A stretch of DNA of 32,441 nt, from contig NZ_SMAC01000027.1 in the NCBI RefSeq assembly GCF_004342115.1, forward strand, positions 1-32,441, written 5' to 3'. The position numbers and the translations under genes were made by a program. Under the pieces are notes generated by a model. The model had not been told where the DNA came from, searched no databases, and saw only the letters and a list, made by a program, of their open reading frames with translations. This DNA comes from Mannheimia haemolytica. GTDB taxonomy: Bacteria; Pseudomonadota; Gammaproteobacteria; Enterobacterales; Pasteurellaceae. Of the stretch, positions 1 to 9,327 are shown piece after piece (within the stretch, counting starts at the first letter, position 1; every line of letters begins with the position of its first letter).

Positions 1-13
1 ATCTATTAATTTA

Positions 14-90
14 GGAGCGGTAGTTCAGCTGGTTAGAATACCTGCCTGTCACGCAGGGGGTCGCGGGTTCGAGTCCCGTCCGTTCCGCCA
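14..90 (+). tRNA. tRNA-Asp (GTC)
   Basis: A complete cloverleaf of 77 nt with encoded CCA. The acceptor arm GGAGCGG pairs with CCGTTCC, the anticodon loop reads CTGTCAC with anticodon GTC, and the T arm carries GGTTCGAGTCC. It lies 66 bases before tRNA-Trp. An Asp-Trp tRNA pair is a known distal arrangement of some gammaproteobacterial rRNA operons, so an rRNA operon may lie just left of the window; that is inference, as no rRNA is visible here. Confidence 0.97.
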
Positions 91-106
91 ATAATCTTTA
101 ATGCAG

Positions 107-128
107 GGGGCGAATAGTAATTCGCCCC
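107..128 (+). other. Hairpin between two tRNA genes
   Basis: GGGGCGAAT and ATTCGCCCC form a perfect 9-bp stem with a 4-base loop in the spacer between tRNA-Asp and tRNA-Trp. There is no T run after it, so it is unlikely to be a terminator. A processing signal in the tRNA precursor is the simplest reading. Confidence 0.5.
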
Positions 129-156
129 TATAAGTGCAAAATGAATACCTATCAAT

Positions 157-232
157 AGGGGCGTAGTTCAATTGGTAGAGCACCGGTCTCCAAAACCGGG
201 TGTTGGGAGTTCGAGCCTCTCCGCCCCTGCCA
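157..232 (+). tRNA. tRNA-Trp (CCA)
   Basis: A complete 76-nt cloverleaf with encoded CCA. The acceptor AGGGGCG pairs with CGCCCCT, the anticodon loop is CTCCAAA with anticodon CCA, and the T arm has GAGTTCGAGCCTC. It follows tRNA-Asp and precedes an intrinsic terminator, so both were probably made from one precursor. Confidence 0.97.
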
Positions 233-240
233 TTATTTAG

Positions 241-269
241 AAAGCCGACTGATTTCAGTCGGCTTTTTT
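241..269 (+). terminator. Intrinsic terminator after the tRNA pair
   Basis: AAGCCGACTG and CAGTCGGCTT form a 10-bp stem with an ATTT loop followed by a T run. It begins 8 bases after tRNA-Trp and ends the tRNA (and perhaps rRNA) transcript. Confidence 0.9.
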
Positions 270-304
270 CATTTATGTAATTTGTAAATTTTCCTGTTAT
301 TTCT

Positions 305-313
305 ACCGCTTGT
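305..313 (-). repeat. DNA uptake signal sequence (9/9 core)
   Basis: ACCGCTTGT, the reverse complement of ACAAGCGGT, the uptake signal core of the A. pleuropneumoniae/Mannheimia branch. It lies in the gap between the tRNA terminator and prmA. Confidence 0.6.
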
Positions 314-370
314 GTTAATTAATTTAGGGAGAACGATTCCCAAGACAGGTAAAGAGTAGTAGAATTTATC

Positions 371-400
371 AAAAAGTAAGCCCTGTTTAAAACAGGGCTT
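371..400 (-). terminator. Intrinsic terminator of prmA
   Basis: AAGCCCTGTTTTAAACAGGGCTT, read on the minus strand, forms a 10-bp stem and is followed by ACTTTTT. It lies 6 bases beyond the prmA stop codon and ends the minus-strand transcript, facing the tRNA terminator. Confidence 0.8.
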
Positions 401-406
401 CTTATA

Positions 407-1288
407 TTAGATTTTGCGGCCTGTAATACAACACCATTCTTCTTTTTCTACAACAGGGTCTAGCGTAAAGGCTTCGCTATAAGCCTCACACACACTTTCA
501 GCCTGAGTAGCAAGAATGCCGGATAAGCCTAAATTGCCGTTTGGTTTAACCAGCGTGATGATATTCGGTGCTAACTCTTTGAGTGGGCCGGCTAGAATAT
601 TCGCAACAACGACATCGGCTTGTAACTCTCTTGGCTGATCTTTGGCTAAGAATAGTTGTAGTTTTTCTGCTACGCCGTTCGCCTCAGCATTGTTTTGACT
701 AGCTAAAATCGCCTGTGGGTCGATATCAATCCCGATGGCTTGTTTTGCACCGAGTTTAAGTGCAGCGATAGCTAAAATACCGGAGCCACAGCCGAAGTCG
801 ATAACCGTTTTGCCTTCTAAATCTAAGCTATCTAACCATTGTAAGCAAAGCGAGGTCGTTGGGTGTGTGCCGGTGCCAAATGCTAAACCAGGGTCTAACA
901 TAACATTCACTGCATTCGGGTCTGGTACTTCGCGCCAGCTTGGGCAGATCCATAACCGTTTGCCAAACTGCATTGGGTGGAAATTATCCATCCACTCCCG
1001 TTCCCAGTCTTTGTCTTCGATTTGCTCGATTTTGTGAGCAAAGTTTTCGTCCACCAATTTGCTGGTTTTTAGTGCTTCTACGATAAGATTCATATCAGTT
1101 TCCGCATCGAAAAGCCCAACCACATCGGTATTTCCCCAAAGACGGGTTTCCCCCGGAAGAGGTTCAAAAATTGGGGTATCTTGACTATCCATAAAAGTCA
1201 CTGACACCGCTCCAATCTCGGTTAAAAAATCGCTGATTTCCTCAGCCTGTTTATCTGTACTGTTTAAACGAATTTGTACCCAAGCCAT
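407..1288 (-). CDS. prmA: Ribosomal protein L11 methyltransferase PrmA
   Basis: PrmA trimethylates lysines and the N-terminus of ribosomal protein L11 in the cytoplasm using S-adenosylmethionine. At 293 aa it matches the family length. An N-terminal substrate-recognition domain (about 1-55) is followed by the linker, the family signature [14 protein letters not shown] (132-145), SAM motif [13 protein letters not shown] (162-173) and the catalytic-region motif [10 protein letters not shown] (227-236). The ATG at the top of the frame gives the conserved start MAWVQIRL. It lies 63 bases downstream of tldD on the same strand and may share its transcript. No lesions are seen. Confidence 0.97.
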   Translation of the reverse strand: MAWVQIRLNSTDKQAEEISDFLTEIGAVSVTFMDSQDTPIFEPLPGETRLWGNTDVVGLFDAETDMNLIVEALKTSKLVDENFAHKIEQIEDKDWEREWMDNFHPMQFGKRLWICPSWREVPDPNAVNVMLDPGLAFGTGTHPTTSLCLQWLDSLDLEGKTVIDFGCGSGILAIAALKLGAKQAIGIDIDPQAILASQNNAEANGVAEKLQLFLAKDQPRELQADVVVANILAGPLKELAPNIITLVKPNGNLGLSGILATQAESVCEAYSEAFTLDPVVEKEEWCCITGRKI

Positions 1289-1308
1289 TTTGTTTTCCTT
1301 TTATCGCT

Positions 1309-1317
1309 ACAAGCGGT
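1309..1317 (+). repeat. DNA uptake signal sequence (9/9 core)
   Basis: ACAAGCGGT followed by GATATTTTCTTTATATTTTGCAAA, the A/T-rich flank with a TTTGCAAA-like element often seen downstream of this signal type. It lies in the prmA-tldD gap. Confidence 0.65.
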
Positions 1318-1351
1318 GATATTTTCTTTATATTTTGCAAACGGGGAGAGA

Positions 1352-2797
1352 TTACCCTCTTCCCCCCACCGTAATTTTATCCAACTTCACTGTAGGCTGC
1401 CCTACGCCGACTGGTACGGATTGCCCTTCTTTGCCACAAGTGCCGATGCCGGGGTCGAGTTCCATTTTTTTGCCGACCATTGAAACTTGTTGCATTGCTT
1501 CTATGCCGCTGCCGATCAGGGTTGCACCGGTAACAGGTTTGGTGATTTTGCCTTTTTCGATTAAGTAGGCTTCGGCGGTGGAGAACACAAATTTGCCGGA
1601 GGTAATATCCACTTGTCCACCACTGAAGTGAGGAGCATATAAACCGTATTCGACCGATTCAATCATCTCTTCAAATTCGTGATTGCCTTCGGTGAGGTAG
1701 GTGTTGGTCATTCGTGGCATCGGCAAATGAGCGTAAGATTCCCGTCTGCCGTTGCCGGTTGGGGCAACTCCCATCAGGCGGGCATTGAGTTTGTCTTGCA
1801 TATAGCCTTTTAGAATGCCGTTTTCAATTAACGCATTACGTTGCGAAGGCACGCCTTCGTCATCTACCGTGATTGAGCCTCGCATATTCGGCACCGTACC
1901 GTCATCAACAATGGTGCAAAGCTCAGAGGTGACCATTTGCCCGATTTTACCACTGAAGAGCGAAGATTCCTTACGGTTAAAATCACCCTCCAAGCCGTGT
2001 CCGACTGCTTCGTGGAGCAAAATGCCCGGCCAGCCAGCACCGAGAACAATCGGCATCGTGCCTGCCGGTGCAGGAATGGCTGTGAGATTGACGAGGGCTT
2101 GGCGAACGGCTTCTTTGGTAAGCGATTCCGCACGGCTAAAGCCGGTTTCGCTTGGTGCTAAGAACCAATCTAAACCAAAGCGACCACCGGCACCTGCTGA
2201 ACCTCGTTCACGCTTGCCATTTTGTTCCACCAGTACCGACACAGATAAACGCACTAACGGGCGAATATCCGCAGCCAGTGTGCCGTCAGTCGCTGCCACT
2301 AACATTTCTTCATATACCGCTGAGAGATTCGCATTCACTTGAATCACTCTCGGATCTGCCATTCGAGCGGTTTTATCCACCAAATGGAGCAATTCGACCT
2401 TTTGTTCACGGCTGATTGTCTCTAGCGGGTTGATTGCCGGGTAGCGAGAACAAGCGGTCGTTTTTTTGAAATTTTTTACCGATAATTGACCGCTTGTTGG
2501 GCTGATTGAACGTGCGGCAGCGGCACATTGCTCAAGCTGTTTTAACGTGATTTGATCGGCGTAGGCAAAGCCGGTTTTTTCGCCTGATATGGCTCGCACA
2601 CCGAACCCTCGGTCGATATAAAAACCGCCTTCTTTGATGATGCTGTCTTCCAAGCTCCAGCTTTCGTCTTGGCTGAGTTGGAAGTAGAGATCGGCATAAT
2701 CAATATGACGGCCGGAGAAGTGATCTAACACTTGAGTTAAGTGCGATAATTCAAGCCCACTTGGAGCAAGCAAGCTGTTTGAAACCTGATTTAGCAT
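1352..2797 (-). CDS. tldD: Metalloprotease TldD
   Basis: TldD forms a heterodimeric zinc protease with TldE/PmbA that trims peptides in the cytoplasm; in E. coli it acts in microcin B17 maturation and CcdA turnover. The protein is 481 aa, the usual length. The active-site helix [11 protein letters not shown] (262-272) supplies the HExxxH zinc motif. Further conserved blocks are [20 protein letters not shown] (169-188), [10 protein letters not shown] and the C-terminal [12 protein letters not shown]. The loop at about 100-120 differs from E. coli TldD and is encoded by a stretch holding two inverted uptake signals. PmbA is not in the window. The frame is intact. Confidence 0.97.
   Translation of the reverse strand: MLNQVSNSLLAPSGLELSHLTQVLDHFSGRHIDYADLYFQLSQDESWSLEDSIIKEGGFYIDRGFGVRAISGEKTGFAYADQITLKQLEQCAAAARSISPTSGQLSVKNFKKTTACSRYPAINPLETISREQKVELLHLVDKTARMADPRVIQVNANLSAVYEEMLVAATDGTLAADIRPLVRLSVSVLVEQNGKRERGSAGAGGRFGLDWFLAPSETGFSRAESLTKEAVRQALVNLTAIPAPAGTMPIVLGAGWPGILLHEAVGHGLEGDFNRKESSLFSGKIGQMVTSELCTIVDDGTVPNMRGSITVDDEGVPSQRNALIENGILKGYMQDKLNARLMGVAPTGNGRRESYAHLPMPRMTNTYLTEGNHEFEEMIESVEYGLYAPHFSGGQVDITSGKFVFSTAEAYLIEKGKITKPVTGATLIGSGIEAMQQVSMVGKKMELDPGIGTCGKEGQSVPVGVGQPTVKLDKITVGGRG
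2449..2497. repeat. Inverted pair of DNA uptake signals inside tldD
   Basis: ACAAGCGGTC at 2449-2458 faces GACCGCTTGT at 2488-2497; both are full 10/10 matches. The 29-base spacer is T-rich and includes the TTTTTGAAATTTTTTACC flank. The pair can form a 10-bp stem. It lies in frame in a variable surface loop of TldD, so the signals are tolerated by the protein. Confidence 0.8.
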
Positions 2798-2810
2798 GGT
2801 GATTCCTAAA

Positions 2811-2850
2811 AATAAAAGACGGTAGATTTTAACATAAAATCTACCGTCTT
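2811..2850 (-). terminator. Intrinsic terminator of the lysA-gst transcript
   Basis: Read on the minus strand, AAGACGGTAGATTTT pairs with AAAATCTACCGTCTT over 15 bp around a 5-base loop, followed by TTATTTTT. It lies 17 bases past the glutathione S-transferase stop and just before the tldD start, so tldD needs its own promoter or read-through. Confidence 0.85.
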
Positions 2851-2867
2851 AAATGAACAATGGTGAA

Positions 2868-3497
2868 TTAACCTTTTAAGCCTTCTTGCTCACGCACATT
2901 ATCTACGCCTTGGTCTGCCTCCACTCGTTGCATAAAGGCAGAAAGTTGGGAAAGATGAGAGAAATCCAACCCTAGTAGGCGACACCAGTTGAGCATAATG
3001 TAGAGATACGCATCGGCAACCGAAATTTCTTCGCCAAAGAAAATATGATTTTCTAAATGAGCATTCGCAAAAGCCAGTTGTTCTAAAATTTGCTCAGCCG
3101 ATTGTTGGCGAATAGTTTTGGTGAGCGTTTCATTGCCTTCCGCATAACTTGGCAAGCGGAACAGTGGCACGAATGATTTATGCACATCTGAATTGAAAAA
3201 AGCTAACCAACGAGCCGCTTTGGCTTTATCACGAACGGTTTTGCTGCCGAATAATTTAGCTTCCGGATAAAGCTCGTCTAAATAGTGGACGATAGCTTGG
3301 TTTTGCGTGAGGGCCAAGTCGCCATCAACCAACAATGGTACGTTACCACGAGGGTTTAAAGCCAGATATTCCGCCGATTTAATAAATTCACGGCTAACAG
3401 CTTGAAACGCATAATCTTGATTGGCACGCAATTTCACCCACTCTAGGGCAACGTGTGGTACAAATGAACAAGCACCGGTTAATCCATATAATTTCAT
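2868..3497 (-). CDS. gst: Glutathione S-transferase, beta-class-like
   Basis: A 209-aa two-domain GST that probably conjugates or reduces electrophiles with glutathione in the cytoplasm. The N-terminal thioredoxin fold starts [11 protein letters not shown], with the beta-class cysteine at residue 10. [10 protein letters not shown] (47-56) holds the cis-proline and [14 protein letters not shown] (66-79) the glutathione-contacting region. The helical C-terminal domain includes [15 protein letters not shown]. It aligns along its length with E. coli GstA. It lies 13 bases after the lysA stop on the same strand, so it is almost certainly co-transcribed with lysA. The true substrate is unknown. Confidence 0.88.
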   Translation of the reverse strand: MKLYGLTGACSFVPHVALEWVKLRANQDYAFQAVSREFIKSAEYLALNPRGNVPLLVDGDLALTQNQAIVHYLDELYPEAKLFGSKTVRDKAKAARWLAFFNSDVHKSFVPLFRLPSYAEGNETLTKTIRQQSAEQILEQLAFANAHLENHIFFGEEISVADAYLYIMLNWCRLLGLDFSHLSQLSAFMQRVEADQGVDNVREQEGLKG

Positions 3498-3510
3498 CTT
3501 TTCTTCCTCA

Positions 3511-4761
3511 TTAAGGTAATAATTTTTCTAAACGCCATAAATCAGCAAAAGTGGCTCGGGCTTTAATTAAATGGGCTTGGTTGCCATCAACCATAATTTC
3601 TGCCGCTTGTGGGCGAGAGTTGTAGGTTGAAGACATCGCCGCCCCATAAGCACCGGCAGAACGAATAGCGATTAAATCCCCTTCAGAAATTGCCAATTCT
3701 CTTTGTTTGCCTAAGAAATCCGAGGTTTCGCAAATCGGACCGACCACATCGTAAACAGCTTTGTCACGGTTTAAGGTTTTATCCACTTCCGTAATTTGCA
3801 TATAGGCTTCATACAGAGCCGGGCGAATCATATCGTTCATACCGGTATCGACAATCGCAAAATTACGATCTTCATTTTGTTTCAAGTATTCCACCTTCGT
3901 CACTAAAATACCGGCATTTGCGGTAATGGCACGCCCCGGTTCAATAATGATTTCTAAGTTTTCATAGCCTTTGAGCTTTTCCAGCAAGGCTTTGGCATAT
4001 TCGGTCGGATGCGGAGGCTCTTCGCCGTTGTAAGGCACGCCTAAACCGCCACCTAAGTCTAAGTGGTGTAGCTCAATGCCGTCTTCACGCAGTTGCTCCA
4101 TTAAGATGATTAAGCGATCCGTTGCATCTAAAAAAGGTTGCAATTCGGTTAATTGCGAACCGATGTGACAATCCATACCGGTAATTTTCACATTCGGTAA
4201 GGTTTTGGCTAAGCGATACACTTCACGGGCTTGAGTAACGCTCACGCCGAATTTGTTTTCTTTTAAACCGGTGGAAATGTATGGGTGAGTGTGGGCGTCC
4301 ACATCCGGGTTTACCCGCAGTGAAATCGGTGCGATTTTGCCTAGCTCACCGGCAACTTGGTTAATGCGGTGAAGTTCGGAAACCGATTCAATGTTAAAGC
4401 AACGAATCCCGACTTCCAATGCTCGTTTGATTTCGCTGTGCGATTTTGCCACACCGGAAAAGACAACTTTAGAGGCTTCGCCGCCGGCAGCTAAGACACG
4501 CTCCAACTCGCCTTGAGAGACAATATCAAAGCCTGAACCGAGACGAGCCATTACATTTAACAAGGCAATGTTAGAGTTGGATTTGACTGCAAAGCAAACT
4601 AAATGTGGGTGCGAGCCAAACGCATTATTGAATGCGTGCAAGTGGCGTTCAAGGGTAGATCTGGAGTAAACATAAGCTGGCGTGCCGTATTGCTCGATAA
4701 TATCGGCAATAGCGACTTCTTCAGCAAAAAGTTGGTTGTTTTTATATTCAAAATGGTTCAT
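3511..4761 (-). CDS. lysA: Diaminopimelate decarboxylase LysA
   Basis: LysA decarboxylates meso-diaminopimelate to L-lysine, the last step of lysine synthesis, with PLP. I chose the start at 4761 (MNHFEYKNN, 416 aa), which matches family length; an upstream ATG at 4806 would add 15 non-conserved residues. Visible motifs are FAVKSNSN with the PLP lysine at about residue 60, the glycine loop [11 protein letters not shown], the phosphate-binding [11 protein letters not shown] and the substrate-site CETSDFLG. It lies between lptM (upstream) and gst (downstream) on the minus strand. A uptake-signal pair separates it from lptM. Confidence 0.96.
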   Translation of the reverse strand: MNHFEYKNNQLFAEEVAIADIIEQYGTPAYVYSRSTLERHLHAFNNAFGSHPHLVCFAVKSNSNIALLNVMARLGSGFDIVSQGELERVLAAGGEASKVVFSGVAKSHSEIKRALEVGIRCFNIESVSELHRINQVAGELGKIAPISLRVNPDVDAHTHPYISTGLKENKFGVSVTQAREVYRLAKTLPNVKITGMDCHIGSQLTELQPFLDATDRLIILMEQLREDGIELHHLDLGGGLGVPYNGEEPPHPTEYAKALLEKLKGYENLEIIIEPGRAITANAGILVTKVEYLKQNEDRNFAIVDTGMNDMIRPALYEAYMQITEVDKTLNRDKAVYDVVGPICETSDFLGKQRELAISEGDLIAIRSAGAYGAAMSSTYNSRPQAAEIMVDGNQAHLIKARATFADLWRLEKLLP

Positions 4762-4802
4762 TGAAAGTCCGTTGTGTTTGGGATTTTGAAAGAAAAGAGG
4801 CA

Positions 4803-4860
4803 ACAAGCGGTCATTTTTTCACAAAAATTTGCAAAATTTTAGCCAAAACAGACCGCTTGC
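4803..4860. repeat. Inverted uptake-signal pair between lptM and lysA
   Basis: ACAAGCGGTC at 4803-4812 faces GACCGCTTG at 4851-4859 (the tenth base differs). The spacer contains AAAAATTTGCAAAATTTT, the typical A/T flank. Inverted uptake signals near gene ends in Pasteurellaceae can double as stem-loops; this one begins 6 bases after the lptM stop and could attenuate read-through into lysA. Confidence 0.75.
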
Positions 4861-4865
4861 AATGC

Positions 4866-4976
4866 TTATTTTTGTTCATGTTTAGGGGCTTGCTCAGGGA
4901 AGTAGAGTGGGCCTTTGACCCCACAAGCACTTAAGCCTAAAGTAGTAACTAATGCGATTAAAATGAGTTTTTTCAT
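4866..4976 (-). CDS. lptM: Small outer-membrane lipoprotein LptM (YifL)
   Basis: A 36-aa reading frame too short for most gene finders. It encodes MKKLILIALVTTLGLSACG, a signal peptide with lipobox LSAC, then GVKGPLYFPEQ, the hallmark of LptM/YifL-type lipoproteins. In E. coli LptM binds LptDE and helps the LPS translocon assemble in the outer membrane. The mature protein would be only about 18 residues with an acylated cysteine. Start ATG is at 4974-4976, stop TAA at 4866-4868. It lies just upstream of lysA, the usual neighbour order for this lipoprotein in several gammaproteobacteria. The function here is inferred from the motif. Confidence 0.88.
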   Translation of the reverse strand: MKKLILIALVTTLGLSACGVKGPLYFPEQAPKHEQK

Positions 4977-5032
4977 AGGTTTTTCCGTTTAAAAAATGAT
5001 GCTTCATTCTAAAACAAAATCAGTACCCTCGC

Positions 5033-5076
5033 TATAAAAAATTACACCTCAATCTTACCGGTAGATTGAGGTGTAA
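5033..5076 (-). terminator. Intrinsic terminator of fumC
   Basis: TTACACCTCAATCT pairs with AGATTGAGGTGTAA over 14 bp around a 7-base loop. On the minus strand it is followed by TTTTTTA. It lies 27 bases past the fumC stop codon. Confidence 0.88.
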
Positions 5077-5102
5077 ATCAGATTACAAGAGAAGGGTTGG
5101 GC

Positions 5103-6497
5103 TTATTTCAAGCTGCCAACCATATCTTCCGGACGAACCCATTCATCGAACTGTTCTGCCGTGACTAAGCCTAAGTTAATCGCCTCTTCTTTCAGTGTTG
5201 TGCCGTTTTTGTGGGCAGTTTTGGCGATTTTCGCTGCATTTTCATAACCAATGTGAGTATTTAATGCGGTCACTAACATCAGCGATTGGTCGAGCTGTTG
5301 TTTAATGCGAGGGTAGTTCGGTTCAATGCCGACTGCACAGTGTTCGTCAAACGACACGCACGCATCGCCTAGCAGTTGAGCCGATTGCAGGAAGTTGTAC
5401 GCCATCACCGGTTTATAGACATTCAGTTGGAAATGCCCTTGCGTGCCGGCAAAAGAGATGGTTACATCGTTGCCTAATACTTGGGCACATACCATTGTCA
5501 TTGCTTCGCATTGGGTTGGGTTTACTTTACCCGGCATAATTGATGAACCCGGCTCGTTTTCCGGAATCAGAATTTCGCCAATGCCTGAACGAGGACCGGA
5601 GGCTAATAAACGGACATCGTTGGCAATTTTGTAGAGCGACACCGCAAGCTGTTTTAATGCACCGTGGGTTTCGACAATCGCATCGTGAGTCGCTAATGCC
5701 TCAAATTTGTTTTGGGCGGTAACGAACGGTAAACCGGTGAATTTCGCAATGTATTCCGCCACTTTCACATCGTAACCTTGCGGGGTATTCAAGCCGGTGC
5801 CGACTGCCGTGCCGCCGAGTGCCAGCTCACGCAGGTGTGGCAGGGTGTTTTCCAATGCTTTGATGCCGAATGCTAACTGTGCTGCATAGGCAGAGAACTC
5901 TTGACCGAGCGTGAGCGGGGTAGCATCCATTAAGTGAGTACGCCCTATTTTGACCACATCTTTAAAGGCTTCGGCTTTTTCCGCTAAGGTTTTTTGCAGA
6001 CGTTTCACACAAGGCAGGGTGTGTTCCACCACTTTTTTGTAAGCAGCGATGTGCATTGCAGTTGGGTAGGTGTCGTTAGAAGATTGGGATTTATTCACAT
6101 CATCATTCGGGTGAATAATCGATTTTTCACCCAGCTTACCGCCGTTTAACACGTGTGCACGGTTTGCCACGACTTCATTCACGTTCATATTTGACTGCGT
6201 ACCCGAGCCGGTTTGCCAAATCACCAGCGGGAATTGATCATCGAGTTTGTTCGCCAAAATTTCATCACAGGCTTTTGCAATTAAATCCCGTTTTTCGACC
6301 GCTAGTACGCCTAAATCGTGATTAGCATAGGCAGCCGCTTTTTTCAGATAGCCAAACGCCTCGATAATTTCCGCCGGCATTGATGCCTCCGGCCCGATTT
6401 TGAAGTTATTGCGTGAACGCTCGGTTTGCGCCGCCCAGTATTTATCGGCAGGAACTTGCACTTCGCCCATTGTGTCTTTTTCGATACGGAATTCCAT
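5103..6497 (-). CDS. fumC: Fumarate hydratase class II FumC
   Basis: FumC is the iron-independent, oxygen-stable fumarase that interconverts fumarate and L-malate as a cytoplasmic homotetramer. The 464 aa are full length. Family signature [11 protein letters not shown] (317-327) holds the catalytic serine loop; [16 protein letters not shown] (94-109) and [14 protein letters not shown] (136-149) are the other conserved regions, and H188 in [10 protein letters not shown] is the base. It is transcribed alone: sxy lies upstream on the same strand behind a possible terminator. A CRP-like site at 6634-6649 may control it. Confidence 0.97.
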   Translation of the reverse strand: MEFRIEKDTMGEVQVPADKYWAAQTERSRNNFKIGPEASMPAEIIEAFGYLKKAAAYANHDLGVLAVEKRDLIAKACDEILANKLDDQFPLVIWQTGSGTQSNMNVNEVVANRAHVLNGGKLGEKSIIHPNDDVNKSQSSNDTYPTAMHIAAYKKVVEHTLPCVKRLQKTLAEKAEAFKDVVKIGRTHLMDATPLTLGQEFSAYAAQLAFGIKALENTLPHLRELALGGTAVGTGLNTPQGYDVKVAEYIAKFTGLPFVTAQNKFEALATHDAIVETHGALKQLAVSLYKIANDVRLLASGPRSGIGEILIPENEPGSSIMPGKVNPTQCEAMTMVCAQVLGNDVTISFAGTQGHFQLNVYKPVMAYNFLQSAQLLGDACVSFDEHCAVGIEPNYPRIKQQLDQSLMLVTALNTHIGYENAAKIAKTAHKNGTTLKEEAINLGLVTAEQFDEWVRPEDMVGSLK

Positions 6498-6579
6498 GAT
6501 TCGCTCTCCTAAATTGTTGGATTAATTGAAAATCAGTAGGCACTAATAATTTAGAGGTATAAGGTGATACTAGCATATA

Positions 6580-6621
6580 AAAGAAAAAGAAAGGAACTGC
6601 GAATTGCAATTCCTTATTGGT
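6580..6621 (-). terminator. Probable terminator of sxy
   Basis: GGAACTGC and GCAATTCC form an 8-bp stem with one mismatch around a 5-base loop. Read on the minus strand it is followed by TTTCTTTTTCTTTT. It lies 37 bases after the sxy stop codon. Confidence 0.55.
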
Positions 6622-6633
6622 TTTTTTATATTT

Positions 6634-6649
6634 TATGATTTGGATCACA
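6634..6649. promoter_or_regulatory. CRP-like site upstream of fumC
   Basis: TATGA-TTTGGA-TCACA matches the CRP consensus TGTGA-N6-TCACA at 9 of 10 half-site bases. It lies between the sxy stop and the fumC start, 137 bases upstream of the fumC ATG. No strong promoter is seen at a standard distance, so the role is uncertain. Confidence 0.35.
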
Positions 6650-6657
6650 TTATTTAA

Positions 6658-7299
6658 CTACAGGGCGTTAAATCTTTTTCTTAGGCCTGAATTATATAGC
6701 GCTTGATTTGCTTCTTGCATTAGTTCCCTTTTTTGTTGATCTGTGAAGGTGTAAATATATTGGTGATTTAAAGCTCCGTTTAGCTTAAACAGTAAGTCTT
6801 CGGTAACATCAAAGCCCTGGAGAATCAGTTTGATAAAAGTTGACATATACCCTTCTTGAGTAAAATCATGAATGGAATGAATCCCTATTTTTTTCAACAT
6901 TCTTTCTAACTTTAAATTCATATTTGGTAGGTTTCGGATTTGTGTAGCTCGCTTTTGGCTTATTTTGTACTTCTCCGTTCGGAGTTCCTCTATAATTCCA
7001 AAGAGTAGCGAGCTAAATTTTGGTGTATCATCTATGAGAACTTGCGGAATATAATGAAATTTTCTACTTTGTATACCAATTTTTTCATCGCATAAGATAC
7101 AGGTTTCAGGATACTGACGAATGTATTCAATATCTTTTTTCGCAATACGTAAATAAGTTGCTCCATTTTGATACAATGCAATCATCAATCCATCCTTAAA
7201 AACTGCGTAGTAGGAAAAGTAGGTTTTTAGCCGAATTGTTCCAATGATAGGCTCAAATATAGGGTAGATTTCTTCTTTAATTTCATTGATTGTTTGCAT
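6658..7299 (-). CDS. sxy: Competence activator Sxy/TfoX
   Basis: Sxy works with CRP to switch on competence genes through CRP-S sites in Pasteurellaceae. The chosen start MQTINEIKEE at 7299 has GGAG 7 bases upstream and gives 213 aa; an ATG at 7323 lacks a good ribosome site. The TfoX N-domain (about 1-100) includes YYAVFKDGLMIALYQNGATYLRI. The C-domain (about 120-205) includes IRNLPNMNLKLERMLKKIGIHSIHDF, a helix-hairpin-like region. It is divergent from the S10 operon. The long upstream region has an inverted repeat and a CRP-like site, in line with the known structured mRNA control of sxy in H. influenzae. Confidence 0.9.
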   Translation of the reverse strand: MQTINEIKEEIYPIFEPIIGTIRLKTYFSYYAVFKDGLMIALYQNGATYLRIAKKDIEYIRQYPETCILCDEKIGIQSRKFHYIPQVLIDDTPKFSSLLFGIIEELRTEKYKISQKRATQIRNLPNMNLKLERMLKKIGIHSIHDFTQEGYMSTFIKLILQGFDVTEDLLFKLNGALNHQYIYTFTDQQKRELMQEANQALYNSGLRKRFNAL

Positions 7300-7383
7300 A
7301 TATGTACTCCGATGTAAGGTCATGAAACTTATTTAATAATAAATACTCTTATGGATTAAATTTCAACTAGGATTTTTTAGATT

Positions 7384-7399
7384 TGTGAAGTGGCTCGAA
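7384..7399. promoter_or_regulatory. Hybrid CRP/CRP-S-like site upstream of sxy
   Basis: On the minus strand it reads TTCGA-GCCACT-TCACA: one half resembles the competence CRP-S half-site (TGCGA) and the other is the canonical CRP half-site. It lies 85 bases upstream of the sxy ATG. No good -10 element was found at -41.5 or -61.5 spacing, which lowers confidence. Confidence 0.35.
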
Positions 7400-7447
7400 A
7401 AGTTTGAATAAAAAAATGCATAAATACAATTTATTTGAGCCACTTCA
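7386..7447. repeat. Inverted repeat between sxy and the S10 operon
   Basis: TGAAGTGGCTC at 7386-7396 is matched exactly by GAGCCACTTCA at 7437-7447, an 11-bp stem around a 40-base A/T-rich loop. It overlaps the CRP-like site. It could be an operator pair or a 5' leader structure of sxy. The surrounding stretch 7324-7526 holds no gene that I can see. Confidence 0.55.
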
Positions 7448-7526
7448 AATGAAGTATTGGAAATATTGTGTATCTTTAGAAGTTTTATCGAATCAAATTA
7501 TTGTCAATATAAAAAACAAAAATTAC

Positions 7527-7555
7527 TTGCATAAGGGAAATGAAACGAGTATGAT
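7527..7555 (+). promoter_or_regulatory. Promoter of the S10 ribosomal operon
   Basis: TTGCAT (-35, 7527-7532), a 17-base spacer and TATGAT (-10, 7550-7555) place the transcription start near 7562. The resulting leader is about 180 nt, close to the length of the E. coli S10 leader. Confidence 0.75.
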
Positions 7556-7561
7556 AGCAAA

Positions 7562-8054
<493 letters not shown>

Positions 8055-8079
8055 TTGGGAATTTTAAGAGGTTATTACA

Positions 8080-8709
8080 ATGATTGGTTTAATCGGTCGT
8101 AAAGTTGGTATGACCCGCGTTTTCACTGAAGACGGCGTGTCTATTCCAGTTACCGTTATCGAAATCGAAGCCAACCGTGTTACTCAAGTTAAAACCCTTG
8201 AAAACGATGGCTACTCTGCAATTCAAGTTACTACTGGCTCTAAAAAAGCTAGCCGTGTAACTAAACCAGAAGCAGGTCATTTCGTGAAAGCAGGTGTTGA
8301 AGCTGGACGCGGTTTATGGGAATTTCGTACTACTGAAGGTGAAGAATTCACTTTAGGTCAAGAAATCAATGTTGACATCTTTACTGATGTTAAAAAAGTC
8401 GATGTTACTGGTACATCAAAAGGTAAAGGCTTCCAAGGTGGTGTTAAACGTTGGAACTTCCGTACTCAAGATGCAACTCACGGTAACTCTTTATCACATC
8501 GTGTACTTGGTTCTATTGGTCAAAACCAAACTCCAGGTCGTGTGTTTAAAGGTAAAAAAATGGCAGGACACTTAGGTGCAGAGCGTGTAACCGTTCAATC
8601 ACTTGAAGTTGTTCGTGTAGATGTTGAGCGTAAATTATTATTAGTTAAAGGTGCCGTTCCTGGTGCAACTAATGGTGATGTTATCGTAAAACCGGCAGTT
8701 AAAGCATAA
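8080..8709 (+). CDS. rplC: 50S ribosomal protein L3
   Basis: L3 is an early assembly protein of the large subunit that reaches toward the peptidyl transferase centre. It has 209 aa as in E. coli. The start [15 protein letters not shown] and the loop [30 protein letters not shown] are conserved. Gln150 in that loop is the residue that PrmB methylates in E. coli. AGAGG lies before the ATG. Second gene of the operon, 25 bases after rpsJ. Confidence 0.98.
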   Translation: MIGLIGRKVGMTRVFTEDGVSIPVTVIEIEANRVTQVKTLENDGYSAIQVTTGSKKASRVTKPEAGHFVKAGVEAGRGLWEFRTTEGEEFTLGQEINVDIFTDVKKVDVTGTSKGKGFQGGVKRWNFRTQDATHGNSLSHRVLGSIGQNQTPGRVFKGKKMAGHLGAERVTVQSLEVVRVDVERKLLLVKGAVPGATNGDVIVKPAVKA

Positions 8710-8724
8710 GTCTAGGAGATAGAG

Positions 8725-9327
8725 ATGGAATTACAAGTTGTAGGTGCAAACGCACTAACTGTTTCTGAAACTACCTTCGGACGTGAGTTCAATGAAGCAT
8801 TAATCCACCAAGTAGTTGTTGCTTATGCAGCAGGTGCTCGTCAAGGATCTCGTGCTCAAAAAACTCGTGCTGAAGTGTCTGGTTCAGGTAAAAAACCTTG
8901 GCGTCAAAAAGGTACAGGCCGTGCGCGTTCTGGTGATATTAAATCACCAATTTGGCGTTCGGGTGGTGTAACTTTTGCTGCGAAACCACAAGATCACAGC
9001 CAAAAAGTGAACAAAAAAATGTACCGTGGTGCAATCAAAAGCATTCTTTCTGAATTAGTTCGTCAAGACCGTTTAGTGGTTGTTGAGAAATTCGAAATCG
9101 ATGCACCAAAAACTAAAGTATTAGCACAAAAATTAAAAGATATGGCGTTAAATGACGCTCTTATCATTACTGCAAACGTAGATGAGAATTTATTTTTAGC
9201 AGCACGCAACTTATATAAAGTTGATGTGCGTGATGTGCAAGGTATTGACCCAGTTAGCTTAATTGCTTTCGATAAAGTGGTTGTAACCGTAGATGCAGTA
9301 AAACAAATTGAGGAGATGTTAGCATGA
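8725..9327 (+). CDS. rplD: 50S ribosomal protein L4
   Basis: L4 lines the peptide exit tunnel and in E. coli is the autogenous repressor of the S10 operon. The protein has 200 aa. The extended tunnel loop [37 protein letters not shown] (about 57-92) is well conserved. Its stop TGA overlaps the rplW start in an ATGA, which supports translational coupling. Its expected RNA target is the leader at 7562-7742. Confidence 0.98.
   Translation: MELQVVGANALTVSETTFGREFNEALIHQVVVAYAAGARQGSRAQKTRAEVSGSGKKPWRQKGTGRARSGDIKSPIWRSGGVTFAAKPQDHSQKVNKKMYRGAIKSILSELVRQDRLVVVEKFEIDAPKTKVLAQKLKDMALNDALIITANVDENLFLAARNLYKVDVRDVQGIDPVSLIAFDKVVVTVDAVKQIEEMLA

Noticed and set aside
1815-2342. Long open frame on the plus strand opposite tldD (175 aa)
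   Set aside because: It is a shadow of the conserved tldD frame, Ser/Pro/Arg-rich, with no motif or ribosome site.
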